A stretch of DNA of 64,000 bases from Jannaschia sp. GRR-S6-38 (GCF_029853695.1 NZ_CP122537.1:62001-126000); one strand, 5' to 3'; counted from the stretch's first letter, positions 19,328-28,746 are shown. Numbers and translations: made by a program. Notes: generated by a model from the sequence alone, not told the origin.

Positions 19328-20374
19328 ATGGGTCTGTTCATCCTGCGTCGCGTCGGCGTCATGCTGCTGACGGCGCTTTGCCTGACATTCATCGTCTTCC
19401 TGCTGACCAATCTCGAACCCAATCTCGAGAAGCTGGCGAAGAACCAGGCCAACAACCGCATGTCGGACGAGCAGGTGGTCACCTGGCTCGACTCGCGCGG
19501 CTATCTCGATCCGATGCCGATCAAATACGCGCGCTGGCTGGGCCTCGCGCCGGCCTTCACCCGCGAGGAAGGCGGCGAGGTCGTGTTCTCGCGCTGCGCC
19601 ACGCCGGGGGTCGATCCCGCGGATGCGCCATCCTTCTGCGGCGTGCTGCAGGGCTCCTGGGGGTTCTCGACGGTCTTCAAGGCGGATGTGCTCGCGATCC
19701 TGGCCGAACGCGGCTGGCAGACGGCGAAGCTCATGTTCTTCGTGATGCTGGTCATGGTGCCCGGCGCGCTGATCCTCGGCGTGCTGGCCGGCATGAAAGA
19801 AGGCTCCAAGCTCGACCGCTCCCTCTCCACCGTCTCGATCGCCACGACGGCGACGCCGGAATACGTCTCGGGCGTGATCTTCATCGCGGTCTTCGCCTCC
19901 TCGGCGGTGGGCCTGCGATGGTTCAAGGGCACGGCCACCTCGGCGATGGAGAACATCACCTTCGAGAACTTCACCCTGCCGGTGCTGACGATCGCGCTTT
20001 ACGGGATGGGCTATATCGCGCGGATGACGCGGGCCTCGATGACCGAGGTCATGACCGCGCAATACATCCGCACCGCGCGGCTCAAGGGCGTCGCGTTCAA
20101 GACCATCGTCCTGCGCCACGCGCTGCGCAACGCGCTGATCGCGCCCTTCACCGTCATCATGCTGCAGTTCCCGTGGCTGCTGAACGGCGTGGTGATCGTC
20201 GAGACCCTGTTCAACTACAAGGGCTTCGGCTGGACGCTGGTGCAGGCCGCCGGCAACAACGACATCGACCTGCTTCTGGGCGTGTCCATCATCTCGGTCG
20301 TGGTCGTTCTGGTCACGCAGCTGATCTCCGATATCGGCTACGTGTTCCTGAACCCGCGGATCCGAATGGCCTGA
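19328..20374 (+). CDS. ABC transporter permease (DppB/OppB type)
   Basis: A 348-residue inner-membrane permease. The first membrane helix is at residues 8-28, followed by a long periplasmic segment (about 30-125) with two Cys (CATPG, FCGVL), longer than in E. coli DppB. The remaining helices follow, and the EAA loop for ATPase contact reads YIRTARLKGVAFKTIVLRHALRN (broken in print: TARLKG...RHALRN) near residue 260. The start is at ATG 19328; the frame is open 16 codons upstream without a better site. It pairs with the next permease, 13 bp downstream. Confidence 0.88.
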   Translation: MGLFILRRVGVMLLTALCLTFIVFLLTNLEPNLEKLAKNQANNRMSDEQVVTWLDSRGYLDPMPIKYARWLGLAPAFTREEGGEVVFSRCATPGVDPADAPSFCGVLQGSWGFSTVFKADVLAILAERGWQTAKLMFFVMLVMVPGALILGVLAGMKEGSKLDRSLSTVSIATTATPEYVSGVIFIAVFASSAVGLRWFKGTATSAMENITFENFTLPVLTIALYGMGYIARMTRASMTEVMTAQYIRTARLKGVAFKTIVLRHALRNALIAPFTVIMLQFPWLLNGVVIVETLFNYKGFGWTLVQAAGNNDIDLLLGVSIISVVVVLVTQLISDIGYVFLNPRIRMA

Positions 20375-20387
20375 GGGAGGAGAGCTC

Positions 20388-21848
20388 ATGGAATTGCTAA
20401 CCTGGACCGGCGATCTCGGCGACGTTCTCGACCCGATCCTCGCCATCGCCGTCATCGCGCTTCTGGTGACCACCGCGCTCGCCGTCGCCACCAGCTTCGT
20501 CGCCACCGCCGACCGCGTGGTCATCAACACCGACGGCACCGCCGCCGTGGCCGAGGGCTTCCCCGGTCTCGTCAGCCGCGCCCAGACCTACGCGCTCTGG
20601 GCCACGGTCGCGACGATCGTGGCCTATATCGTCGCCGGCATGGTCGTCGGCCACGAAGGCGCCGGCATCTTCGGCGGGATGAGCCAGGCCTTCACCCCGG
20701 TCTGGCTGTCGCTCGCTGTGATGTTCACGCTGAGCTTCGTCTTCAAGCGGCGGCTGGGCCTTTACGGCAAGCTCTTCGATTCGACCATCGGGATGATCGG
20801 CTTCGCGCTGGTCATGTTCTGGACCTTCACCGCCTTCTATTCCGGCGTGACCGAGCTGATCTACACACATGATCCGCTCAGCCAGGTCTCGGGCATGAAG
20901 AACGAGCCGCCGGGCACGCCCCTGATGGGCGCCGAGGGCGCGGATTATCCGTTCTACCTCCTGGGCGGGGACAACCTCGCGCGCGACGTGTTCAGCCGAA
21001 TGGTGCAGGGCTCGACCATCGTCATGCAGATCGCGCCGCTGGCCACGCTCTTCGCCTTCATGGTCGGCATCACGCTGGGCCTGCCCGCGGGCTATTACGG
21101 CGGCCGGCTGGACACGGTCCTGTCCTTCATGGCGAACCTGATCCTCGCCTTCCCGGTGATCCTGCTCTTCTACCTGCTGGTCACGCCGGAAATCGTCGCG
21201 ACGGGCCTGCCCAACTACATGGCGGCGGTGCTGTTCATCTTCCCGCTGGCCTTCCTCGCGGTGCTGATCAACTCGCGCTACCGGACGCAGCCGCCGACGC
21301 GGAACCTCTATCTCGGGGTGACGATGGCGGTAGGGCTTCTGCTCTACTTCTCGCTCGTCTCCGACCAAACCTCCGAGATCGCGCTGTTCCGCGCCTGGCC
21401 GGGTTTCCTCGACCTGTTCGACATCCCGGGCCAGGTGCTGATCGTCTTCGTCTCGGTGGTGTTCGTGAACTCGCCCACGGTGTTCCGGATCGTCCGGGGC
21501 CTGACCCTCGACATCAAGACGCGCGACTATGTGGCCGCGGCCCAGACCCGGGGCGAGACGCCCTGGTACATCATGCTGTGGGAGATCCTGCCCAATGCGC
21601 GCGGGCCGCTGATCGTCGATTTCTGCCTGCGCATCGGCTACACGACGATCCTTCTGGGAACGCTCGGCTTCTTCGGCCTCGGCCTGCCGCCCGAAAGCCC
21701 GGATTGGGGATCCACGATCAACGAGGGCCGCAAGCTCCTGTCGATCTATCCGCATGCCGCCATCGTTCCGGCGCTGGCCCTGCTCAGCCTGGTGCTGGGT
21801 CTCAACCTGCTGGCCGACGGCCTGCGCGAGGAGAGCCTGCGCGACTGA
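20388..21848 (+). CDS. ABC transporter permease (DppC/OppC type) with N-terminal membrane extension
   Basis: A 486-residue permease, about 190 residues longer than DppC. The first 160 residues add roughly four membrane helices (about 17-38, 65-85, 100-117 and 130-150) before the segment GGDNLARDVFSRMVQGS that starts the canonical DppC domain near residue 203. A second insertion around 300-345 contributes another helix. The EAA loop is AAAQTRGETPWYIMLWEILPNA near 390-410, and GLGLPPESPDWG precedes the last helix. A GGGAGGAGAGCTC leader provides a strong binding site for ATG 20388. The extension's role is unknown. Confidence 0.87.
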   Translation: MELLTWTGDLGDVLDPILAIAVIALLVTTALAVATSFVATADRVVINTDGTAAVAEGFPGLVSRAQTYALWATVATIVAYIVAGMVVGHEGAGIFGGMSQAFTPVWLSLAVMFTLSFVFKRRLGLYGKLFDSTIGMIGFALVMFWTFTAFYSGVTELIYTHDPLSQVSGMKNEPPGTPLMGAEGADYPFYLLGGDNLARDVFSRMVQGSTIVMQIAPLATLFAFMVGITLGLPAGYYGGRLDTVLSFMANLILAFPVILLFYLLVTPEIVATGLPNYMAAVLFIFPLAFLAVLINSRYRTQPPTRNLYLGVTMAVGLLLYFSLVSDQTSEIALFRAWPGFLDLFDIPGQVLIVFVSVVFVNSPTVFRIVRGLTLDIKTRDYVAAAQTRGETPWYIMLWEILPNARGPLIVDFCLRIGYTTILLGTLGFFGLGLPPESPDWGSTINEGRKLLSIYPHAAIVPALALLSLVLGLNLLADGLREESLRD

Positions 21849-21858
21849 TCCTCACGGG

Positions 21859-21897
21859 TCCGAAAATACTCCGGGGGTCCGGGGGCAGTGCCCCCGG
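21859..21897. repeat. REP-like element: TCCGAAAATACTCC box plus hairpin
   Basis: Between the second permease and the ATPase gene lies TCCGAAAATACTCC, then a stem CCGGGGGC/GCCCCCGG with a 3-nt loop. A related unit (GGAAGTACTTCGGA box plus hairpins) lies at 50492-50557. Box plus short palindrome in gaps between genes of one operon resembles the dispersed palindromic elements of Rhodobacteraceae. Family membership is inferred from two copies only. Confidence 0.5.
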
Positions 21898-21924
21898 CGC
21901 CTTCCACCAGAGGGACGATACGAC

Positions 21925-24009
21925 ATGAAACAGAACCCCGACCACAAGGGTCCGATCCTCGAAATCGACCAGCTGTCGATCAGCTTCTTCACCCGCCTGC
22001 GCGAGATCCCGGCCGTGATGGATTTCTCGGTCTCGGTGGAACCCGGCGAGGCCGTGGGCCTCGTGGGCGAGTCGGGCTGCGGCAAGTCCACCGTGGCGCT
22101 GGGCGTGATGCAGGATCTCGGCAAGAACGGGCGCATCGTCGGCGGCTCGATCAAGTTCAAGGGCCGCGATCTGGGCGAGATGTCCCAGGAGGAGCTGCGC
22201 GACATCCGCGGCAACGAGATCGCGATGATCTACCAGGAGCCGATGGCCTCGCTGAACCCGGCCATGCGGATCGGCAAGCAGCTGATGGAAGTGCCGCAGA
22301 TCCACGACAACGTCTCCGAGGCGGAGGCTTACGAGCTCGCCCTGCAGGTCGTCACCGACGTGAAGCTGCCCGACCCGAAGCGGATGCTCGACAGCTATCC
22401 GCACCAGCTCTCTGGCGGCCAGCAGCAGCGGATCGTGATCGCGATGGCGCTGATGTCGAAGCCCGCGCTCCTGATCCTGGACGAGCCGACCACCGCGCTC
22501 GACGTGACCGTGGAGGCGGGCATCGTCGATCTCGTGAAGGATCTCGGCAAGAAATACGGGACCTCGATGCTGTTCATCTCGCACAACCTCGGTCTGGTGC
22601 TCGAAACCTGCGACCGTGTCTGCGTGATGTATTCCGGCGAGGCGGTCGAGGACGGCGCCATCGCCGAGGTGTTCGACCGGATGCGCCATCCCTACACCCA
22701 GGCGCTGTTCCGCTCGATCCCGCTGCCCGGCGCCAACAAGAACATGCGACCGCTGATCGCCATCCCGGGCAACTTCCCCCTGCCCCACGAACGCCCGCCG
22801 GGCTGCAATTTCGGCCCGCGCTGCGACTATTTCGAAGCTGGCCGCTGCGACCAGGGGTCGATCCCGATGCGCGACGCCGGACCCGGGCACCATTCGCGCT
22901 GCGTGAAGTTCGACGAGATCGACTGGAACGCCCCGCTCGCGGATGTGATTGAGGCCAGCTCGAACCCGATCGGCGACCCGGTCCTGAAGGTCCAGAAGCT
23001 GAAGAAATACTACGAGGTCTCGGCCAACGCGCTGTTCGGCGCGGGCGACGAGAAGGTCGTCAAGGCGAACGAGACCCTCGATTTCGAGGCCCGCGAATCC
23101 GAGACGCTGGCCATCGTGGGCGAGTCGGGCTGCGGCAAGTCAACGCTGGCCAAGGTCCTGATGGGGCTCGAGACCGCGACCGACGGCGCCATCACGATGG
23201 GCAACCAGGACATCCAGGACACCCCGATCGAGAAGCGCAGCACGAAGCAGATCGCCGACATCCAGATGGTGTTCCAGAACCCGTTCGATACGCTCAATCC
23301 CTCGATGACCGTGGGCCGCCAGATCATCCGCGCGCTCGAGGTCTTCGATGTCGGCGACAGCGACGCCGCCCGGCGCGAGCGGATGCTGCAGCTTCTGGAC
23401 CTCGTGAAGCTGCCGCGCGAATTCGCCGACCGGATGCCGCGCCAGCTCTCCGGCGGCCAGAAACAGCGCGTCGGCATCGCCCGCGCCTTCGCGGGCGACG
23501 CCCGGATCGTGGTCGCGGACGAGCCGGTCTCGGCGCTCGACGTCTCGGTCCAGGCCGCGGTGACGGACCTGCTGATGGAGATCCAGCGCGAGCACAAGAC
23601 GACGCTCCTCTTCATCAGCCACGACCTGTCGATCGTCCGCTACCTCGCGGATCGCGTCATGGTCATGTATCTCGGCCACGTCGTCGAGCTGGGCACCACG
23701 GACGAGGTCTTCGCCCCGCCCTACCACCCCTACACCGAGGCGCTGCTCTCGGCCGTGCCGATCGCGGATACGCGGGTGAAGAAGAAGCACATCGTGCTCG
23801 AAGGCGATATTCCCTCGGCGATGAACCCGCCGTCGGGCTGCCCCTTCCAGACCCGCTGCCGCTGGAAGTCGGAAGTGCCGGGCAATCTCTGCGAGACGCA
23901 GGTGCCCCCGATGAAGGGCTTCAACGGCCACCAGATCAAGTGCCACCTCTCGGACGAGAAGCTGCAGGGCATGGAGCCCGTCATCGAGATCGACACCGCG
24001 GCCGAGTAG
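21925..24009 (+). CDS. Double ABC ATPase (DppD-DppF fusion) of the importer
   Basis: A 694-residue protein with two complete ABC ATPase domains. The first Walker A (GESGCGKST) is at residues 48-56, with LSGGQQQRI and LLILDEPTTALD. The second half repeats GESGCGKST near residue 395, then LSGGQKQRVGIARAF and VVADEPVSALD. Each half ends in the oligopeptide-type C-terminal domain with a Cys cluster (CNFGPRCDYF...C and CPFQTRCRWK...C) typical of peptide importers, where it may bind an iron-sulphur cluster. Start at ATG 21925. It energises the two permeases upstream. It ends at a strong terminator. Confidence 0.92.
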   Translation: MKQNPDHKGPILEIDQLSISFFTRLREIPAVMDFSVSVEPGEAVGLVGESGCGKSTVALGVMQDLGKNGRIVGGSIKFKGRDLGEMSQEELRDIRGNEIAMIYQEPMASLNPAMRIGKQLMEVPQIHDNVSEAEAYELALQVVTDVKLPDPKRMLDSYPHQLSGGQQQRIVIAMALMSKPALLILDEPTTALDVTVEAGIVDLVKDLGKKYGTSMLFISHNLGLVLETCDRVCVMYSGEAVEDGAIAEVFDRMRHPYTQALFRSIPLPGANKNMRPLIAIPGNFPLPHERPPGCNFGPRCDYFEAGRCDQGSIPMRDAGPGHHSRCVKFDEIDWNAPLADVIEASSNPIGDPVLKVQKLKKYYEVSANALFGAGDEKVVKANETLDFEARESETLAIVGESGCGKSTLAKVLMGLETATDGAITMGNQDIQDTPIEKRSTKQIADIQMVFQNPFDTLNPSMTVGRQIIRALEVFDVGDSDAARRERMLQLLDLVKLPREFADRMPRQLSGGQKQRVGIARAFAGDARIVVADEPVSALDVSVQAAVTDLLMEIQREHKTTLLFISHDLSIVRYLADRVMVMYLGHVVELGTTDEVFAPPYHPYTEALLSAVPIADTRVKKKHIVLEGDIPSAMNPPSGCPFQTRCRWKSEVPGNLCETQVPPMKGFNGHQIKCHLSDEKLQGMEPVIEIDTAAE

Positions 24010-24034
24010 CCCGCGGGCGCGTCCCGGACATGAC

Positions 24035-24075
24035 AAGGCCCGGCACGCCGCCAGCGTGCCGGGCCTTTGCCTTTC
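24035..24075 (+). terminator. Intrinsic terminator of the ABC importer operon
   Basis: A 14-bp perfect stem (AAGGCCCGGCACGC pairing with GCGTGCCGGGCCTT), a 5-nt loop and then TGCCTTTCT, 25 bp after the ATPase stop. This is a clear rho-independent terminator for the plus-strand operon. Confidence 0.85.
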
Positions 24076-24114
24076 TCCCCTCCGGTCCGGCGCCGATTTC
24101 CTGCGCCGAGAATG

Positions 24115-24139
24115 AAAACGGGGGCCCCGAAGGGCCCCC
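24115..24139 (-). terminator. Intrinsic terminator downstream of nrdJ and the GIY-YIG gene
   Basis: On the minus strand GGGGGCCC and GGGCCCCC pair around the loop TTCG and are followed by CGTTTTCATT. It lies 18 bp after the second copy of the nrdJ tail, exactly where the original nrdJ terminator would be expected if the GIY-YIG gene is an insertion. Confidence 0.8.
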
Positions 24140-24157
24140 GCCGCCTGTCCGCCGGCC

Positions 24158-24208
24158 TCAGCTACACCCGCTTGTTCCGCCGCAGGTATTGCATTCCGAA
24201 CTCTTCAT
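24158..24208 (-). other. Duplicated nrdJ 3' end, readable as a 16-codon ORF
   Basis: Read on the minus strand this encodes [16 protein letters not shown] then TGA. The last 11 residues are identical to the C-terminus of NrdJ. Over 38 aligned bases the two copies differ at 6 positions, all at codon third positions and all silent (for example AAT/AAC, ACA/ACC, TGT/TGC). Its ATG overlaps the stop of the GIY-YIG gene (ATGA), so it could be translated by coupling. It is either the displaced original nrdJ end or a donor-derived end brought in with the nuclease gene. Whether the peptide is made is unknown. Confidence 0.75.
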
Positions 24209-24600
24209 TTGGCGCGACGCTGAAGAAGCGCTCGCACAATAGGGTTCGCGCTCGGGTTATCTCGAACGTTTAGAATCGGCTGGTACCTTTTGATCAGTCG
24301 CTCTTCCAAAGCGTCCAATCCAACCTCAGCGAGCGCATTCATTGGGTACACCGCAAGGTGTGTTGCGCCGAGTTCCCTCGCCACCTGGAGCTTCTCATGT
24401 CCTGAGATGCGCGCGCGAAGTCTCTTTGCCTTCCCGATGTAAAGGACCTGCCATGCAACTCCATCGTTGTAGCAAAAGGCGTAAATTGATGGGCCGAAGT
24501 CCGGAACGCCGAGTAGCTGCCATAAGCCGAAGCGATAGATGATGCCGCTCTCGTCGCTGAACGGAAGCTCTTTCTTCATTTCAGCCCCAAGGGCATTCAT
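24205..24600 (-). CDS. GIY-YIG nuclease-domain protein inserted at the 3' end of nrdJ
   Basis: A 131-residue protein whose centre is a GIY-YIG domain: SIY at 38-40, VLYIGKAKRLRAR at 52-64 with the conserved Arg, a GATH segment at 78-81, and the end LEERLIKRYQPILN (98-111) with the candidate catalytic Glu. Its ATG shares a base with the nrdJ stop (TGATG), suggesting coupled translation. Base composition is unlike its host: the 60 bases from 24241 contain 31 G/C, against 44 of 60 in nrdJ from 24901. It is followed by a second nrdJ tail. A selfish or homing-type insertion is the best reading. Small stand-alone GIY-YIG proteins with other roles also exist. Confidence 0.8.
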   Translation of the reverse strand: MNALGAEMKKELPFSDESGIIYRFGLWQLLGVPDFGPSIYAFCYNDGVAWQVLYIGKAKRLRARISGHEKLQVARELGATHLAVYPMNALAEVGLDALEERLIKRYQPILNVRDNPSANPIVRALLQRRAK

Positions 24601-27600
24601 CAGCTGCATCCGCTGGTCCCCCCGCAGGTGTTGCATTTCATGCAGGTGCCGTTCCGCACCAGCGTGTAGTTTCCGCACTCGCCACAAGCCTCGCCCTCGT
24701 AGCCCTGCATCTTCGCCTTCGTGCGGGCGTCCATGCTCGTGGCGGCCACGGCGATCGTCGAGGTCTCGGCCTTCAGCGCCACCGTGCCGCCCGTCTGGGC
24801 GATCTCGGCGGCGACGGCATCCATGCCGCCGCGCAGCGCGACCAGATCCTCGGGCAGGCGCTTGCGCAGGTAGCCCGAGGAGGTCACCGACTTGATCACC
24901 TCCAGCGACTTCGACGCCGCGGACTGGGTGGGCGCGCTGACATTGCCGTCGCCCGTCCCCGGGTCCTCCGCTTCGCCGATCGAGTCGAAGGTCGTGCCCT
25001 GCGGCTTCACATGGGCCAGGTCCTCGCGGTCGAGATAGCTGACGGCCAGTTCGCGGAAGATGTAGTCGAGCACCGAGGTGGCGTTCTTGATCGAGTCGTT
25101 GCCCTGCACCATCCCCGCCGGTTCGAACTTGGTGAAGGTGAAGGCGTCGACGAACTCCTCGAGCGGCACGCCGTATTGCAGCCCCACCGACACCGCGATG
25201 GCGAAGTTGTTCATCATCGCCCGGAAGCCCGCACCTTCCTTGTGCATGTCGATGAAGATCTCGCCTAGGTTGCCGTCGGCATATTCGCCGGTCCGCAGAT
25301 AGACCTTGTGCCCGCCCACGACCGCCTTCTGGGTGTAGCCCTTGCGGCGCTCGGGCATCTTCTCGCGGTGGCTGCGGACCATCTCCTTGACGATGATCTT
25401 CTCGATGACCTTCTCGGCCAGCACCTCGGCCTTCTGCGCTGAAGTGCCCGTCTCCAGAACCTCGGCGGCCTCGTCGTCATCCTCGACCAGCGAGGCGGCG
25501 AGCGGCTGGCTCAGCTTCGAGCCGTCGCGATAGAGCGCGTTGGCCTTCACCCCGAGGCTCCAGGACAGCTCGTAGGCCGCCTTGCAATCCTCGATCGTGG
25601 CCGCGTTCGGCATGTTGATCGTCTTCGAGATCGCCCCCGAGATGAAGCTCTGCGCGGCGGCCATCATCCGGATGTGGCTGTCCACCGACAGGAAGCGCTT
25701 GCCCTTCTTGCCGCAGGGATTGGCGCAGTCGAAGACGCTCAGATGCGCGTCCTTGAGGCCCGGCGCGCCTTCCAGCGTCATCGTCCCGCAGACATGGTCG
25801 TTCGCCGCGTCGATCTCGGCCTTCGAGAAGCCGAGATGGCGCAGCAGGTCGAAGCTGGGATCGTTCAGCTTGGCCGCCGGGATGCCCAGCGTCTGGGTGC
25901 AGAACTCCTCGCCCAGCGTCCACTGGTTGAAGACGAAGCGGATGTCGAAGGCCGAGGGCAGCGCGGCCTCGATCTTCTCGATCTCGGCCTTGCCGAAGCC
26001 GTGCCCGATCAGCGCCGTGTGGTTGATGCCGGGCGCCTGGCCGAGCGAGCCGTGACCCACCGCGTAGGCGATGATCTCGGCGATCTGCGCCTCGCCGTAA
26101 CCTAGCTTGCGCAGGGCGGCGGGGACCGACTGGTTGATGATCTTGAAATAGCCGCCGCCGGCCAGCTTCTTGAACTTCACCAGCGCGAAATCGGGCTCGA
26201 TCCCGGTGGTGTCGCAATCCATCACCAAGCCGATCGTGCCGGTGGGCGCGATCACCGTCGATTGCGCGTTGCGGAAGCCATGCTTCTCGCCCTGCGCGAC
26301 GACCTCGTCCCAGATCTCCGCGGCGAGCTTGGTCAGCGTGGTGTCAGGGCAGCCCGCGATATCCAGCGCGACCGGCGCGACGGCGAGCTGCTCGTAACCC
26401 TCGGTCTTGCCCATCGCGGCGTTGCGGTGGTTGCGCATGACCCGCAGCATATGCGCGCCATTCTTCTTGTAGCCCGGGAACGGGCCCAACTCGCCCGCCA
26501 TCTCGGCCGAGGTGGCGTAGCTGACGCCGGTCATCAGCGCGGTCAGCGCACCGCAGAGCGCGCGGCCCTCGCGGCTGTCATAGCCCAGCCCCATGTTCAT
26601 CAGCAGGCCGCCGATATTGGCATAGCCCAGGCCCAGCGTGCGGAAGTCGTAGCTGCGCTGCGCGATCTCCTTGGAGGGGAACTGCGCCATCATCACGCTG
26701 ATCTCCAGCGTAACGGTCCAGAGCCGCGAGGCGTGGATGTAGAGCTCGTGATCGAAGCCGCCGTCCGCCTTGAGGAACTTCAGCAGGTTCATCGAGGCCA
26801 GGTTGCAGGCCGTGTCGTCGAGGAACATGTATTCCGAGCACGGGTTCGAGCCGCGGATCGGGCCGTCTTTGGGGCAGGTGTGCCAATCGTTGACGGTGTC
26901 GTGGAACTGGATGCCCGGATCGGCGCAGGCCCAGGCGGCGTGGCCCACCTTGTCCCACAGATCGCGCGCCTTGACGGTCTTGGAGACCTTCCCGTCGGTG
27001 CGGTTGGTCAGCTCCCAATCGGCATCCTTCTCGACGGCGTGCAGGAAGGCGTTGGTGACGCGGACCGAGTTGTTGGAGTTCTGGCCCGAGACCGAGTTGT
27101 AGGCCTCCGAGTCCCAGTCGGTGTCGTAGGTCGGGAATTCGATGCTGTCATAGCCCTGCCGCGCGTATTGCAGGACGCGCATGATATAGGCTTCGGGGAT
27201 CATGTGCTTCTTGGCGGTGCGGATCACCGCCTTGAGCGACTCGTTGACCGCCGGGTCGCAGGCATCGTCGAGCGAGCCGTCCCAGGCGCGCACGGCCTGC
27301 ATGACCTCGGTCAGCTGCGCCTGGTGCGCCTTGGAGCCCGCGACCAGCGCCGCGACCTTCTGCTCCTCGATCACCTTCCAGTCGATGAACTGCTCGATAT
27401 CGGGATGGTCCATGTCGACGATGACCATCTTGGCCGCGCGGCGCGTGGTGCCGCCCGACTTGATCGCGCCCGCCGCGCGGTCGCCGATCTTCAGGAAGCC
27501 CATCAGACCGCTCGACTTGCCGCCGCCCGACAGGCGCTCGCCCTCACCGCGCAGATGGCTGAAATTCGTCCCCGTGCCCGAGCCGTACTTGAAGAGCCGC

Positions 27601-28265
27601 GCCTCGCGGACCCACAGGTCCATGATGCCGCCATCGTTCACCAGGTCGTCGCCAACGGACTGGATGAAGCAGGCATGGGGCTGCGGATGCTCGTAGGAGG
27701 ATTTCGACTTCACCAGCTTGCCGGTGAACGGATCGACATAGTGGTGGCCCTGCGCGGGGCCATCGATGCCATAGGCCCAGTGCAGGCCGGTGTTGAACCA
27801 TTGCGGGCTGTTCGGCGCGCCCATCTGGCGGGCGAGCATGACGCGCATCTCGTCGAAATAGGCGCGCGCGTCGTCTTCGGAGGAGAAATAGCCGCCCTTC
27901 CAGCCCCAATAGGCCCAGGCGCCCGCCAGCCGGTCGAAGACCTGCTTGGACGAGGTCTCGCCGCCGTAGCGCGCCTCCTCGGGCAGCTCGGCCAGTGCGG
28001 CCTCGTCGGCGGTGCGGCGCCACAGGAACTCGGGCACGCCCTTTTCCTTGACGGCCTTCAGCCGCGCCGGGACGCCGGCCTTGCGGAAGTATTTCTGCGC
28101 GATCACGTCGGAGGCGACCTGGCTCCAGCCCTCGGGGATCTCGACCGCGTCCAGCTTGAACACCGTGGTGCCGTCCGGATTGCGGATCTCCGAGGTGGTC
28201 GTGGTGAAGGCCAGCGCCGCGTAGGCGTCCTTGCCGGCTTCGGTCAATTTCCGTTCGATGCGCAT
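24600..28265 (-). CDS. nrdJ: Adenosylcobalamin-dependent (class II) ribonucleotide reductase NrdJ
   Basis: A 1221-residue enzyme reducing ribonucleotides to deoxyribonucleotides without oxygen, using a B12-generated thiyl radical. The catalytic N-x-C-x-E is SNPCSE with C476 as the thiyl site; C487 in ACNLASMNL and C199 in HACFIQS are the redox pair, with the 11-residue C476-C487 spacing seen in other class II enzymes. The C-terminus (about 1191-1221) is a Cys-rich tail (CGECG, then CMKCNTCGG) that passes electrons to the active site. Start at ATG 28265, with AGGAG upstream. An NrdR box precedes it, and the stop is shared with a GIY-YIG gene. Confidence 0.95.
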   Translation of the reverse strand: MRIERKLTEAGKDAYAALAFTTTTSEIRNPDGTTVFKLDAVEIPEGWSQVASDVIAQKYFRKAGVPARLKAVKEKGVPEFLWRRTADEAALAELPEEARYGGETSSKQVFDRLAGAWAYWGWKGGYFSSEDDARAYFDEMRVMLARQMGAPNSPQWFNTGLHWAYGIDGPAQGHHYVDPFTGKLVKSKSSYEHPQPHACFIQSVGDDLVNDGGIMDLWVREARLFKYGSGTGTNFSHLRGEGERLSGGGKSSGLMGFLKIGDRAAGAIKSGGTTRRAAKMVIVDMDHPDIEQFIDWKVIEEQKVAALVAGSKAHQAQLTEVMQAVRAWDGSLDDACDPAVNESLKAVIRTAKKHMIPEAYIMRVLQYARQGYDSIEFPTYDTDWDSEAYNSVSGQNSNNSVRVTNAFLHAVEKDADWELTNRTDGKVSKTVKARDLWDKVGHAAWACADPGIQFHDTVNDWHTCPKDGPIRGSNPCSEYMFLDDTACNLASMNLLKFLKADGGFDHELYIHASRLWTVTLEISVMMAQFPSKEIAQRSYDFRTLGLGYANIGGLLMNMGLGYDSREGRALCGALTALMTGVSYATSAEMAGELGPFPGYKKNGAHMLRVMRNHRNAAMGKTEGYEQLAVAPVALDIAGCPDTTLTKLAAEIWDEVVAQGEKHGFRNAQSTVIAPTGTIGLVMDCDTTGIEPDFALVKFKKLAGGGYFKIINQSVPAALRKLGYGEAQIAEIIAYAVGHGSLGQAPGINHTALIGHGFGKAEIEKIEAALPSAFDIRFVFNQWTLGEEFCTQTLGIPAAKLNDPSFDLLRHLGFSKAEIDAANDHVCGTMTLEGAPGLKDAHLSVFDCANPCGKKGKRFLSVDSHIRMMAAAQSFISGAISKTINMPNAATIEDCKAAYELSWSLGVKANALYRDGSKLSQPLAASLVEDDDEAAEVLETGTSAQKAEVLAEKVIEKIIVKEMVRSHREKMPERRKGYTQKAVVGGHKVYLRTGEYADGNLGEIFIDMHKEGAGFRAMMNNFAIAVSVGLQYGVPLEEFVDAFTFTKFEPAGMVQGNDSIKNATSVLDYIFRELAVSYLDREDLAHVKPQGTTFDSIGEAEDPGTGDGNVSAPTQSAASKSLEVIKSVTSSGYLRKRLPEDLVALRGGMDAVAAEIAQTGGTVALKAETSTIAVAATSMDARTKAKMQGYEGEACGECGNYTLVRNGTCMKCNTCGGTSGCS

Positions 28266-28746
28266 AATCGGGGCTCTCCTGCCAAATGTCCGTGTCCTGC
28301 CGGACGCGCGCACTCTCCCGCCCCCGGCGTCTGCCACCCGGGCGGGCCCCTTTCGCCGGGGCCGGTGCTTTCGTCCTGTTCCGCCGGACCGCACCATATA
28401 TGGTGTATACCCCCGACAGGACCGCAAATTAGAGGGCGTTCGCGCAAAGCGTCAACGATTCGTCACAAAGAAATTGTGGGCCGTTCCTGTGGGTAAGTTG
28501 TGAGCCCCGGCTGAGCGCTTGTCGCCGCCGCGCCGAGGCGGTGGAGCGTCGCGCGCGGGGCCCGTTTCGCAGGGGTTTACGCAAGGTCCTCCCTGTGGAG
28601 CGATCGGGGAGAAATCGCCGTACCCCGTCGCCGGCGATGTGGTTTTCGGAGCACAGCGAAGCCCGGACCCCGCACCACGACATGCCCTCGCCGCCCCGCA
28701 CCCCTCGGGGCGATGCCCCTCCGGGCCGCAAGATCTTGTGTCCGAC
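28266..28746 (-). other. nrdJ leader and promoter region, no gene
   Basis: This 481-bp stretch between nrdJ and tRNA-Pro shows no convincing coding frame. It contains the NrdR-type palindrome at 28391-28406, an AT-richer block at about 28435-28500 and a DnaA-box-like TTACCCACA (minus strand, 28496-28488). The leader between the palindrome and the start codon is about 125 nt and G+C-rich. I looked for a cobalamin riboswitch B12 box and saw none. Confidence 0.6.
28391..28406. promoter_or_regulatory. NrdR box upstream of nrdJ
   Basis: CACCATATATGGTG (28392-28405) is a perfect 14-bp palindrome and fits the NrdR consensus ACAC-W-ATATAT-W-GTGT closely. NrdR is the zinc/ATP-cone repressor of ribonucleotide reductase genes. 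Boxes usually come in pairs about 21 or 31 bp apart; only one is evident here. It lies about 126 bp before the nrdJ start. Confidence 0.75.

Noticed and set aside
28266..28500. Cobalamin riboswitch expected ahead of a B12-dependent reductase
   Set aside because: No B12-box sequence or matching pattern could be found in the leader; the NrdR palindrome explains regulation better.
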